The translations under genes were made by a program, and so were the position numbers. From Trueperaceae bacterium (GTDB taxonomy: Bacteria; Deinococcota; Deinococci; Deinococcales; Trueperaceae): 64,000 nucleotides of DNA. Positions 42,505 through 50,484 of this stretch are shown one piece after another. How positions within the stretch are numbered: position 1 is the first letter of the stretch; each line of letters opens with the position of its first letter. Below the pieces are notes generated by a model. The model worked only from the letters and a program-made list of their open reading frames with translations. It ran no database searches and had not been told where the DNA came from. The DNA lies in assembly GCA_011389865.1 (NCBI GenBank), contig JAABTL010000014.1, positions 1-64,000 of the forward strand, in the 5' to 3' direction.

Positions 42505-43797
42505 TCAGTTGCCCAACAGGGCCTCGAGGTCGAGCTCCAGCAGGGTCAAAGCGGTGTCGGCGTCGAGCTCGCCCGTGAGCACGGCGTGCACGGCGGTCGA
42601 GTAGAGCGACGACACCTGGTCGTACTGGGCGCCTGTCGCGGTCGAGGGGCGCGGCGTGGCGCCCATGAAGACCTCGTTGAGGCCGGCGAAGGCCGGGACG
42701 GCCGCGATGACGTCGGCGTCCTCGTACAGGTCGGCGATGGTGGGGTTGATGGCGTTCTCCACGGCGCGACGCTTCTGCTCCTCGTAGGACGCGAAGTGCT
42801 TGGCGAAGGCGACGGCGGCGTCGACGTTGGCGCTGTAGCGGTTCACGCCCAGGGTCCAGCCGCCCATCGTCGCCGCGTAGGTGCCCGACGCGCCGGCCGG
42901 CAGCGGCGCCACTTCCCACACGTCGGCGATCGCTTCGCTGGTGGCGCTGCTCGCCATGGCGTACGGCCAGTTGCGCATGAAGGCGGCGTTGCCGACGTGC
43001 CACACGGCGCGGGCGTCTTCCTCACGGTAGCCGGTCACGCCGGGAGGGCTGATCGTGCCGACCCAACCCGCCGCGCGCTCCATGGCGCGGAGGGTGGCGT
43101 CGTTGTTGACCTCGGGCTCCAGCTCGCGGTTGACCACGGTGCCGCCGCCCTCGGAGACTTGCCACTCGAGCGCGTTGCAGGTCAGGCCCTCGTAGTTGTC
43201 GCCCTGCCACACGAAGCCCCAGAAGTCGGCGTTGCCGGCGGCGCGTTCGCCGGCCTGGATCGTCGCGGCCATCGACTCGAGATCGTCCCAGGTGGCGGGC
43301 GGGCCGTCGAAGCCGTATTCCTCGAGCAGGTCCGTGCGGTAGTAGAGCATCCCCGCGCCGAGACGGAACGCGATCGCCACCATGCGGTCACCCACCATGG
43401 TGTTCTCGATGTAGCCCGGGAAGTGGGCGGCGAGCTCCTCGTCGCTGAAGTACGGCAGGAGGTCGACGAGGTTGTCGGCCAGGATGCCGGGGTGGATCAC
43501 GTCGACGCGCAGCACGTCGATGTCGCCGCTGCGCCCCTCGAACATGACCAGGTAGTTCGCGAGCAGTTCGCTGGTGCTCGCGGGTCCCGGGATGATCTCG
43601 ACGGTGATGTGTGGGCAGGCCTCCATGAAGGCGGCGGCCGTGTCTTGTTCGGTCTCGCCGAGGTTGGCGACGGGGTCGCCGATGTACGTGATGGTGGCCG
43701 GCTCGTCGGTGATGCAGTCGATCGCGGCGCCTTGGGCGAAGGCCACGGTGGCCAGCGCGATCGCGAGCGCGAGCGTGATGCGGGTCAGCATGCGCAT
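42505..43797 (-). CDS. Sugar ABC transporter substrate-binding protein
   Basis: 430 residues with a signal peptide ending VAFA before Q22. Family 1 fold: QDTAAAFMEACPHITVEIIPG, GDIDVLRVDVIHPG, FGFVWQGDNYEGLTCNALEW and the late GGWTLGVNRYSANVDAAVAFAKHF are typical of trehalose/maltose-like binding proteins. Four Cys residues in the mature part may form disulfides. GAGGT precedes the first of two close ATGs. Ligand is inferred to be a (possibly sulfated) sugar because of the sulfatase and GH4 genes downstream. Confidence 0.93.
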   Translation of the reverse strand: MRMLTRITLALAIALATVAFAQGAAIDCITDEPATITYIGDPVANLGETEQDTAAAFMEACPHITVEIIPGPASTSELLANYLVMFEGRSGDIDVLRVDVIHPGILADNLVDLLPYFSDEELAAHFPGYIENTMVGDRMVAIAFRLGAGMLYYRTDLLEEYGFDGPPATWDDLESMAATIQAGERAAGNADFWGFVWQGDNYEGLTCNALEWQVSEGGGTVVNRELEPEVNNDATLRAMERAAGWVGTISPPGVTGYREEDARAVWHVGNAAFMRNWPYAMASSATSEAIADVWEVAPLPAGASGTYAATMGGWTLGVNRYSANVDAAVAFAKHFASYEEQKRRAVENAINPTIADLYEDADVIAAVPAFAGLNEVFMGATPRPSTATGAQYDQVSSLYSTAVHAVLTGELDADTALTLLELDLEALLGN

Positions 43798-43874
43798 GGT
43801 TGGGACCTCACAGGTTCGGCGCGCGGGCGCGCCGGGACGCGGTGTCGGGCGACGTACGGTCGGAGTCTTCGTCC

Positions 43875-45395
43875 TCACCTCCTCGAGGGTGCGTCGGGCC
43901 CCACCCAGATCGGGGAGCTCCACGCCCACTGGTCGTTGCGTTGCCGGACCCGCACCCGGTAGGCGTCGAGCGCCACGGGTCCGGGACGGTGGACGAGGTC
44001 GAAGCGCGCCGCGAACTCGGTCTCCGGGACCGCGCGGTCGAAGGAGATCGCGGGGCTGACGAAGCCGCCGAGGTGGTGGCTGCGGGCGCCCTCGGCGAGG
44101 TCGCGCAGGGGGACGCACAGGCGCCGGCCGTTGACGACCGCCTCCAGCACGGTGGCGTCGTCCGCCCGCAGCTCGAGCGCGAGCCCCTCCATCGCGGGCA
44201 GCGCCGAGAGCGGGTTGGGCCAGGTGACCGTCGTGAAGCGCACGCGGTCGGGCGCGGGCCGCTCGAGCGCGTGTGGCGCGTGGTCGCTGCCCGCTGGGGG
44301 CACCGTGCTCGGGTAGGGGCCGCGGAAGCGCGGTTCGACGCCGATCAGCTCGCCGTCGCGCACCCGCAGGTCGACCTCCCAGGGGGTGGCGCGGTCGCGC
44401 TCGCCCCAGCCGACCTGCACGTGGACCTTGACCGTGCCGCGGCCGCCCGGTTGCGGCAGCACGTCGTGCCGATGGACGACGCGTTCGTCGTGCAGCAGCT
44501 CGACGTACTCGATGCCGTGGCCGCCGCGCACGGCGACCTCGACGTTGCGCTCGTCGGCCGGGGGCGCCTCGCCGCCCATGATGGCGTCGTTCACCCGCAG
44601 GGCGAGGTCGATGCGGTCGCCGGTGAGGGCGTAGGTGCGCCGGTCGGCGAGGGCGTCCCACAGGCCGTCGCGGTCGAGCGACGGCATCCAGGCCGCCAGG
44701 CGCCCGAAGCCGTAGGCGCCGGGCACGGCGTTGTGGTGGTCGGTGGAGCCGATCACCCCGAAGCGCAGCCCCTGCCGCCAGGCGTAGCGGGCGGTGCCGT
44801 GCTCGTGCCGCGGGCCCATGGCGTGGAGGTACGGAACGGGCCCGTCGCAGCTCTCGGCGGCGCCGTGGAACGAGACGATCTCGACCACCGGGCTGAGTTC
44901 GGCGTCGAAGGCGCCCCAGTCGATGCCACGGTAGCCGTGGCGGTAGCCCACGTGGTGGGGGATCAGCAGCGCGTCGCCGGGGAGCCCGCGTACGGCGGCG
45001 CGCAGCGCCGGCAGGTCCGGCGCGTCGATGATGCGGCTGGCGGCCGGGTCGCGGAAGTACACGCAGTGGTCGCCGTAGGCCATCGAGTGCCACTCGAAGC
45101 TGGGCAACGTGACGAGGCGACCGGGCTCGTTGGCCGCCTCCGTCAGGGCGACGTAGCCCTCCCAGCCCGCGCGTGCATGCTCGAAGCCCTGGCGGTGGTA
45201 GTCGACCAGGTAGCCGAGGTCGGGGTCGTCGGTGGGGACGTCGGGCCAGGCGCCGTGGACGGTGATGGACACGAAGTCGAGCTGCAGTCGCGCGTTGGCC
45301 AGCGCCTGCTGCGGCGTGCCCCGGCCGTAGCTGAGGTCGCAGTGGTTGTGCAGGTCGCCGAAGCGCGGCGTGAGGCCCTCGTACCCCGCGATCAT
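43875..45395 (-). CDS. PHP-fold metal-dependent hydrolase (DUF3604-like)
   Basis: 506 residues. The PHP domain motifs run in order: GDLHNHCDLSYG, LDFVSITVHG, LPSFEWHS, LLIPHHVGYRHG, VEIVSFHG and GVIGSTDHHN, giving a full set of His/Asp ligands for a three-metal site. The C-terminal 200 residues are beta-sandwich. No signal peptide. DUF3604-type proteins often sit in sulfatase and glycan loci; the reaction is not known. AGGAGG lies 12 bases before the ATG. First gene of the sulfatase operon, whose promoter region it shares with the ROK regulator. Confidence 0.85.
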   Translation of the reverse strand: MIAGYEGLTPRFGDLHNHCDLSYGRGTPQQALANARLQLDFVSITVHGAWPDVPTDDPDLGYLVDYHRQGFEHARAGWEGYVALTEAANEPGRLVTLPSFEWHSMAYGDHCVYFRDPAASRIIDAPDLPALRAAVRGLPGDALLIPHHVGYRHGYRGIDWGAFDAELSPVVEIVSFHGAAESCDGPVPYLHAMGPRHEHGTARYAWRQGLRFGVIGSTDHHNAVPGAYGFGRLAAWMPSLDRDGLWDALADRRTYALTGDRIDLALRVNDAIMGGEAPPADERNVEVAVRGGHGIEYVELLHDERVVHRHDVLPQPGGRGTVKVHVQVGWGERDRATPWEVDLRVRDGELIGVEPRFRGPYPSTVPPAGSDHAPHALERPAPDRVRFTTVTWPNPLSALPAMEGLALELRADDATVLEAVVNGRRLCVPLRDLAEGARSHHLGGFVSPAISFDRAVPETEFAARFDLVHRPGPVALDAYRVRVRQRNDQWAWSSPIWVGPDAPSRR

Positions 45396-45482
45396 GACCG
45401 TGCCGACCTCCTAGGGCACCGGGGCCGCGGGCGCGACCTGGGACCCGGCGCGTGCGGCGCGCCCCCTACTAAGCGATACTCT

Positions 45483-45512
45483 TTTGTAATACGATTGCCC
45501 AAAGGATGTCAA
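45483..45512 (-). promoter_or_regulatory. Promoter/operator region between the sulfatase operon and the ROK gene
   Basis: On the minus strand a perfect TTGACA (45507-45512) is followed by TATTAC (15-base spacing) or TACAAA (18-base spacing). The block 45468-45510 is markedly AT-rich with repeated GATAC/ATACGA elements, a likely binding site for the divergent ROK regulator. The exact operator cannot be defined by eye. Confidence 0.5.
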
Positions 45513-45578
45513 GCGCGCCTCCGCGGCCGCCGGTCCCCACGCCGTTGGGTATGGTGGCGGACGCGACGCCCGCCCGCC

Positions 45579-46769
45579 ATGGACACGCCGAGATCGATCG
45601 TCACCCACCTGCTCGCCCGCCCGATGCCGCTCGCCGAGCTCGGCGCAGCGACGGGCGTCAGCCTGCCGACGCTGCGCCGCGCGGTCCACGAGTTGGTGGA
45701 GGCGCGTTGGGTGCGCATCGTGGGGCGGGCGGAGGCCACCGGCGGTCGGCCGGCCAACCTCTTCGGCATCGACCCCGGCCGGCACACGCTGGTCGGCGTC
45801 CACCTGGAGCACCCGGGCATGCGCCTGGTGGCGACCGATCTCGCCGGTGAGGTGCTCGACGAGCACGTGCCCCAGGGGGTCGAGTCGCTCGAGCCCGACG
45901 CGGTGCACACGATCGTGCTCGATTACCTGGCCTCGCTGCGCGAACGCCTCCCCGAGCGCGCGTGGCTCGGGCTGGGGCTCGCCAGCCCGGGGTTCATCGA
46001 CCCGCACAGCGGCGCGGTCATCGCCATCGGGCGCGTGCCGAACTGGAACCATCTCCCTCTGGCCCAACGGCTCGGGGACGCCAGTGGCCTACCCGTCACG
46101 ATCGGCAACGACGTCGACGCGATGGCCGCGGTCGACTTCGCCGCCAACGGCGTCCCGCGCACGTACGCCTACGTCGGCTTCAGCGAGGGGGTCAAGTTCA
46201 GCCTGTTCCTCGATGGCAAGCCCTACGTCGGCCCCTTCGGCAACGCCGGGCTGGTCGACCCGCGGCTGCTCGCCGCCTGCGGCGAGCGCGCGGAGGCCGC
46301 CGACGTGCTGACCGTGCATGGCCTGGCCGACCGCTACCTGGCGCGCACCGGATCCGCCGGCGCCCGCCGCGTGCGTGCTCACCTGGACGCGCGCGGCCTG
46401 GGCGCCCACGAGGACGCGCGCGAGCGTTACCTGGCGGTGCTCGATCTCGCCGAGTCGGGCGACCCCGATGCCGCGGAGCTCGTCGGCTGGATGACCGAGA
46501 TGCTCGGCGCCCAGATCGCGGTTTTCGTGCTGCTGCTCCAGCCCGAGCTGCTCGTCCTCGGCGGGGCGCTCGCCGGCGCCTCCGACCGGTTGCTGGCTGC
46601 GATCGAAGGCGTCGCGCGGCGCAGCCTGCCGACGCTGCTCGACAACAACCTCGTCGTGCGGCGCGCCCGGGCGGTGGCGCCGAACGCGGCCGCGGTGGGC
46701 GCCACCCGCGTGTTCCTCGACAGGTTCCTGGCGGCGGAGGCCCCGCCCCTTTCGAGCCGCGGCGGCTGA
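45579..46769 (+). CDS. ROK-family transcriptional regulator
   Basis: 396 residues. Residues 5-55 form a winged helix (TGVSLPTLRRAVHELVEARWV), then the ROK domain (LVGVHLEHPGMRL, LGLASPGFIDPHSG, VTIGNDVDAMAAVDF). The zinc-binding CxCGxxGCxE motif of ROK kinases and repressors is absent, and the GEIGH stretch reads GLVDP, so the protein has lost the usual His/Cys zinc site. It likely binds a sugar and controls the divergent sulfatase/GH4 operon. TATGGT at 45550 is a possible -10; no Shine-Dalgarno. Confidence 0.87.
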   Translation: MDTPRSIVTHLLARPMPLAELGAATGVSLPTLRRAVHELVEARWVRIVGRAEATGGRPANLFGIDPGRHTLVGVHLEHPGMRLVATDLAGEVLDEHVPQGVESLEPDAVHTIVLDYLASLRERLPERAWLGLGLASPGFIDPHSGAVIAIGRVPNWNHLPLAQRLGDASGLPVTIGNDVDAMAAVDFAANGVPRTYAYVGFSEGVKFSLFLDGKPYVGPFGNAGLVDPRLLAACGERAEAADVLTVHGLADRYLARTGSAGARRVRAHLDARGLGAHEDARERYLAVLDLAESGDPDAAELVGWMTEMLGAQIAVFVLLLQPELLVLGGALAGASDRLLAAIEGVARRSLPTLLDNNLVVRRARAVAPNAAAVGATRVFLDRFLAAEAPPLSSRGG

Positions 46770-46832
46770 AAGGGCTTCCCCCGAGTCCCGTCCCCGCTCG
46801 CCTAGCATGGGGTCACGGGCCACGGAGGGACG

Positions 46833-49142
46833 ATGGGGACGAGCCGCCTCGAGCAGCACCCGATCCTGGCGATCGAGCCACGCGACGACGTGCCGTTCGT
46901 CTGGAACGGCGAGCCGTGCACGGCCAAGGCCGGCGAGGTGATCGCGTCGGCGGTGATCGCCCACGGCGAGCAGGTGTTCGGCCACCACCCCAAGGACGGC
47001 AGCCCACAGGGCCTGTACTGCGCCAACGGGCAGTGTGCCCAGTGCCTGGTGCTGGCCGACGGTCGCCCGGTGAAGGCGTGCATGGCGGCGGTGACGCCGG
47101 GCATGGTCGTCGCCCCGCTCGACGGCCTCCCCGAGGTGCCTGTCGACGCGCGCGTCGTCGACGGGCGGGATCCCGAGCTGCACGACGCCGAACGGCGCGA
47201 GGTACCGGTGATGATCGTCGGCGGCGGCCCGGCCGGGCTCTCCGCCGCCACGGAACTCGGCCGCCACGGGATCCCGGTGCTGCTGGTCGACGACAAGGAC
47301 CGCCTCGGCGGCAAGCTGGTCCTGCAGACCCACCGCTTCTTCGGCTCGATCAACGCCGTCCACGCCGGCACCCGCGGGATCGACATCGGTAGGCGCCTCG
47401 AGGCCGAGGCGCGCGCTGTCGACACCACCGAGATCTGGACCTCGTCCACCGTGCTGGCCGTGTTCAGCGACGGCTGGGTGGGGGTATGGCGGGACGGCGC
47501 GCGCTACGCGCTCGTGAAGCCACGCGTGCTGCTGGTCGCCGCCGGTTCGCGCGAGCGGGCGCTGCCGTTCCGGGGCAACACGCTGCCCGGCGTGCTCGGT
47601 GCGGGCGCCTTCCAGACGCTGCTGAACCGCGACTTGGTGAAGGCCGCGGAGCGGCTGCTGGTCGTCGGTGGTGGCAACGTCGGGCTCATCACCGCCTACC
47701 ACGCGCTGCAGGCGGGCATCGAGGTCGTCGGCCTGGTCGAGGCCGCCCCCGAGTGCGGCGGCTACCGCGTCCATCGCGACAAGCTCGCGCGGCTCGGCGT
47801 GCCCATCATGACGTCGCACACGATCGTGGCGGCGTGGGGCCATGGCCGCGTCGAGGACAGTTCTTCGCGCAGCGAACTGCTTGGTACGCCGCGCAGCGGC
47901 GTACACGGGGCGACGATCGCCCGCGTCGACGCACGCTTCCGGCCCATCGCCGGCAGCGAGCGGCACTTCGCCTGCGACACCGTGCTGGTCGCCGTCGGGC
48001 TCGACCCGGTCGACGAGTTCACCGCCCAGGCGCGCGCCGCCGGCATGACCGTCTTCGCCGCGGGCGACTGTGACGAGATCGCCGAGGCGTCCGCCGCGAT
48101 CTTCGCCGGCAAGATCCGCGGGCTCGAGATCGCCCGCGAGCTTGGTGCCGACGTCGGCGAGGTGCCGCCCGACTGGCTGCGCACCGCCGAGCTGCTGCGC
48201 TCCAAGCCGGGGCCGGTGCGCCCCGAACGCGGCAGTTCGCGTAGCGAACTGCTTGGCGCCGGGCAGAGCCCGGCGCACGGTGGTTCGCGTAGCGAACTGC
48301 TTGGCGCCGGGCGGAGCCCGGCGCACGTGCACGGCAGTTCGCGAAGCGAACTGCTAGGTACGCCGCGCAGCGGCGTACACCCGGTATTCCACTGCTCCCA
48401 GGAGATCCCCTGCAACCCGTGCACCTCGGTGTGCCCGCAGGGCCTGATCCACATCGACCCGGACGACATCCGCCACGTACCCGAGTACCTCGGCGACGTC
48501 CTCGGCGACGCCTGCATCGGCTGCGAGCGCTGCGTGCGCATCTGCCCCGGCCTGGCGATCACGCTGGTCGACCACCGCGACGACGCCGAGCACCCCGTCG
48601 TCACCATCCCCTTCGAGTTCGACGCCGACGCCCTACATGCTGGTGACGTGGTGACCGTGCTCGACACCGGCGGCGAGGTGCTGGGCAACGTGGAGGTCGT
48701 GCAGGTCCGCGGGGTGCCCCGCAAGGCGGTCGCGGGCGGCCCCAGCGGCGGCCGCGACGGCACGCTGCTGGTGAAGGTGCGCGCCCCGGCCGACATCGCG
48801 CCCAGGATCGCCGGGTTGCGGCTGCCGCGAGGCTGGCACGGCGACGGCTGGGCACCGGATCCCACCGAGCTCACCGACGACGAGATCGTCTGCCGCTGCG
48901 AGCGCGTGACCGCCGGCGAGCTGCGGTCCCTGATCCGGGCCGGGCACCGCGACGTCAACGAGCTCAAGACGATCGTCCGCGCCGGCATGGGCGCCTGCGG
49001 CGGCAAGACCTGCACGCCGCTCATCGAGCGCCTCTTCCGCGAGGAGGGCGTCGCGGCGGCCGACGTGACGCCGGCCGTGCGCCGGCCGCTCTTCGTCGAG
49101 GTGCCGCTGGGCGTCTTCGCCGGGGTCGAGGAGGGCGCGTGA
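46833..49142 (+). CDS. Iron-sulfur flavoprotein oxidoreductase (HcnA/HcnB or opine/sarcosine-oxidase-alpha type fusion)
   Basis: 769 residues. Order of domains: an N-terminal [2Fe-2S] module (GLYCANGQCAQCLV, about 60-75), an FAD/NAD(P) disulfide-reductase-like core with GGGPAGLSAATELG near 130 and a second GGGNVGL near 280, two ferredoxin-like clusters (CNPCTSVCP and CIGCERCVRICP, about 525-570), and a BFD-like [2Fe-2S] motif (CRCERV, then GMGACGGKTC, about 687-730). This composition is known in subunits of hydrogen cyanide synthase, octopine/nopaline oxidase and heterotetrameric sarcosine oxidase. Two places in the frame carry the 16-codon palindromic insert. GGAGGG precedes the ATG; GTGA overlap with the next gene. 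Confidence 0.88.
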   Translation: MGTSRLEQHPILAIEPRDDVPFVWNGEPCTAKAGEVIASAVIAHGEQVFGHHPKDGSPQGLYCANGQCAQCLVLADGRPVKACMAAVTPGMVVAPLDGLPEVPVDARVVDGRDPELHDAERREVPVMIVGGGPAGLSAATELGRHGIPVLLVDDKDRLGGKLVLQTHRFFGSINAVHAGTRGIDIGRRLEAEARAVDTTEIWTSSTVLAVFSDGWVGVWRDGARYALVKPRVLLVAAGSRERALPFRGNTLPGVLGAGAFQTLLNRDLVKAAERLLVVGGGNVGLITAYHALQAGIEVVGLVEAAPECGGYRVHRDKLARLGVPIMTSHTIVAAWGHGRVEDSSSRSELLGTPRSGVHGATIARVDARFRPIAGSERHFACDTVLVAVGLDPVDEFTAQARAAGMTVFAAGDCDEIAEASAAIFAGKIRGLEIARELGADVGEVPPDWLRTAELLRSKPGPVRPERGSSRSELLGAGQSPAHGGSRSELLGAGRSPAHVHGSSRSELLGTPRSGVHPVFHCSQEIPCNPCTSVCPQGLIHIDPDDIRHVPEYLGDVLGDACIGCERCVRICPGLAITLVDHRDDAEHPVVTIPFEFDADALHAGDVVTVLDTGGEVLGNVEVVQVRGVPRKAVAGGPSGGRDGTLLVKVRAPADIAPRIAGLRLPRGWHGDGWAPDPTELTDDEIVCRCERVTAGELRSLIRAGHRDVNELKTIVRAGMGACGGKTCTPLIERLFREEGVAAADVTPAVRRPLFVEVPLGVFAGVEEGA
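47858..47906. repeat. In-frame palindromic element, copy 1
   Basis: Two hairpins in a row: CAGTTC(TTC)GC-GCA-GCGAACTG, then TACGCCGC-GCA-GCGGCGTA, joined by CTTGG. Both loops are closed as GCGCAGC. It adds about 16 residues (SSSRSELLGTPRSGVH) at residues 343-359 of the oxidoreductase. The TTC in the first arm is an extra triplet relative to the other copies. Confidence 0.9.
48231..48380. repeat. In-frame palindromic elements, copies 2a, 2b and 2c
   Basis: Three 48-bp units at 48231-48278, 48279-48326 and 48333-48380; the first two are directly tandem, the third follows GTGCAC. Each has a first hairpin based on AGTTCGC-GNA-GCGAACT and a second based on either GCGCCGGGC/GCCCGGCGC (2a, 2b) or TACGCCGC/GCGGCGTA (2c). 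They encode GSSRSELLGAGQSPAH-like peptides at residues 467-516, between the flavin core and the ferredoxin clusters. Confidence 0.93.
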
Positions 49143-50305
49143 GGCACCCGGACGTCATCGTCGTCGGCGCCGGCAGCGTGGGCGTGCCCGTCGCCTGGTC
49201 GCTCGCGTGCTCGGGCGTCCGCACGCTGGTGCTCGACGCCGGCGCCAGCGCCGGGCAGGGCGCCAACAAGGCCGCCATCGGCGGTGTCCGCGCGACCCAC
49301 GCCGACCCCGCCAAGATCCGCACCGGCCGCGAGAGCCTGCGGGTCTTCGCCAACTGGGAGGACGAGCACGGCGACGACATCGAGTGGGTGACCGGCGGCT
49401 ACGCCTTCGTCGCCTACCGCGAGCAGGAGGAGATCACCTTCCGCAAGCTGCTTCAGACGCAGCAGCGCCACGGCCTCGACATCGGCTGGCTCGATCGCGA
49501 CGCCATGCTGGACCGCGTGCCCGACCTGGCGCACGAGAGCCCCGAGGGCGACGCGCTGCGCGGCGGCACCTTCTCGCCCGGCGACGGCCACTGCTCGACG
49601 CTGCTCGCGAGCCACGCGCTGGCGGAAGCCGCCCGGCGCGCGGGCGCCGAGTTCCGCTTCCGCGAGCGGGTGACCGAGCTGTTCGTCGAGGGCGGGCGCG
49701 TCCGCGGGGTGCGCACCGACCACGGCAGCTACACGGCGCCGGTGGTCGTCAACGCCGCCGGCGGCGCCGCGGCCCAGGTCGCCGCGCTGGCCGACGATGA
49801 GCTCGCGGTGCGCGCCGACCTGCACGAGGCGGCCATCAGCGAGCCGGTCGCGCCGTTCCTGACGCCGCTGGTGGTCGACGTGCGGCCCGGCCCGGGTTCG
49901 GCGAACGTGTACTTCTATCAGTCGAAGGGGGGGCAGCTCGTGTTCTGCCTCACCCCCTCCCCGCCCATCTGGGGCGACGACCTGCGCGAGACCAGCGTCT
50001 TCCTGCCGCAGGTCGCGAAGCGACTGGTGGCGCTCATGCCGCGGCTTCGCCACCTGCGCGTGCGGCGCACCTGGCGCGGCATCTACCCCATGACCCCGGA
50101 TGGCTCGCCGCTGGTCGGCTGGTCCGAGCGGGCAGAGGGCCTGCTGCACGCGGCCGGCATGTGCGGCCAGGGCTTCATGCTCGGCCCCGGCGTCGGCTCG
50201 CTGGTGGCGCGGATGGTCCGGCGGGAGGCGACGGCCGACGATGCGGAGACGCTCGCCGCCTGGGCGCCGCGGCGGGCGTTCGTGGGGCAGGAGGCGCTGC
50301 GGTAG
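49139..50305 (+). CDS. FAD-dependent amine/amino-acid oxidase (DAO family)
   Basis: 388 residues. VIVVGAGSVGVPVAWSLACSG is the FAD-binding motif; QGANKAAIGGVRATH, VVNAAGGAA and TPDGSPLVGWSE are DAO/glycine-oxidase family landmarks. It would be the substrate-oxidising subunit (sarcosine-oxidase-beta or HcnC-like) for the iron-sulfur partner upstream, passing electrons to it. GTG start in a GTGA overlap. The actual amine or imino acid cannot be read from sequence. Confidence 0.9.
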   Translation: MRHPDVIVVGAGSVGVPVAWSLACSGVRTLVLDAGASAGQGANKAAIGGVRATHADPAKIRTGRESLRVFANWEDEHGDDIEWVTGGYAFVAYREQEEITFRKLLQTQQRHGLDIGWLDRDAMLDRVPDLAHESPEGDALRGGTFSPGDGHCSTLLASHALAEAARRAGAEFRFRERVTELFVEGGRVRGVRTDHGSYTAPVVVNAAGGAAAQVAALADDELAVRADLHEAAISEPVAPFLTPLVVDVRPGPGSANVYFYQSKGGQLVFCLTPSPPIWGDDLRETSVFLPQVAKRLVALMPRLRHLRVRRTWRGIYPMTPDGSPLVGWSERAEGLLHAAGMCGQGFMLGPGVGSLVARMVRREATADDAETLAAWAPRRAFVGQEALR

Positions 50306-50484
50306 CCGGATCGCGCATGCGGGGCGTGAGCTTGCGTGTCCGGGCATGTGAGGACGCGCGCTGGACGCGGCATGAACTCGCTCGGCCGCGACGGCGTACC
50401 CCCTTCAGGTTCGCGTCAGGTTCGTTGGCTACGCTGCCGGCATCGGCGGGGTCCTTGCCCTGCCCCGAAGGAGCGTGATGGCTG

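Noticed and set aside
40000-43003. A 1019-codon continuous minus-strand frame covering both permeases and the binding protein
   Set aside because: It is the in-frame MalG gene plus an out-of-frame shadow of the upstream genes; the real start is the GTG at 40792.
36389-45395. Sulfatase/GH4 locus as a recent genomic island
   Set aside because: Composition and overlap style match the rest of the window, and there is no tRNA, integrase or direct repeat at its borders.
48231-48380. CRISPR-like repeats
   Set aside because: Units are directly adjacent or 6 bases apart, lie inside a coding frame and have no unique spacers.
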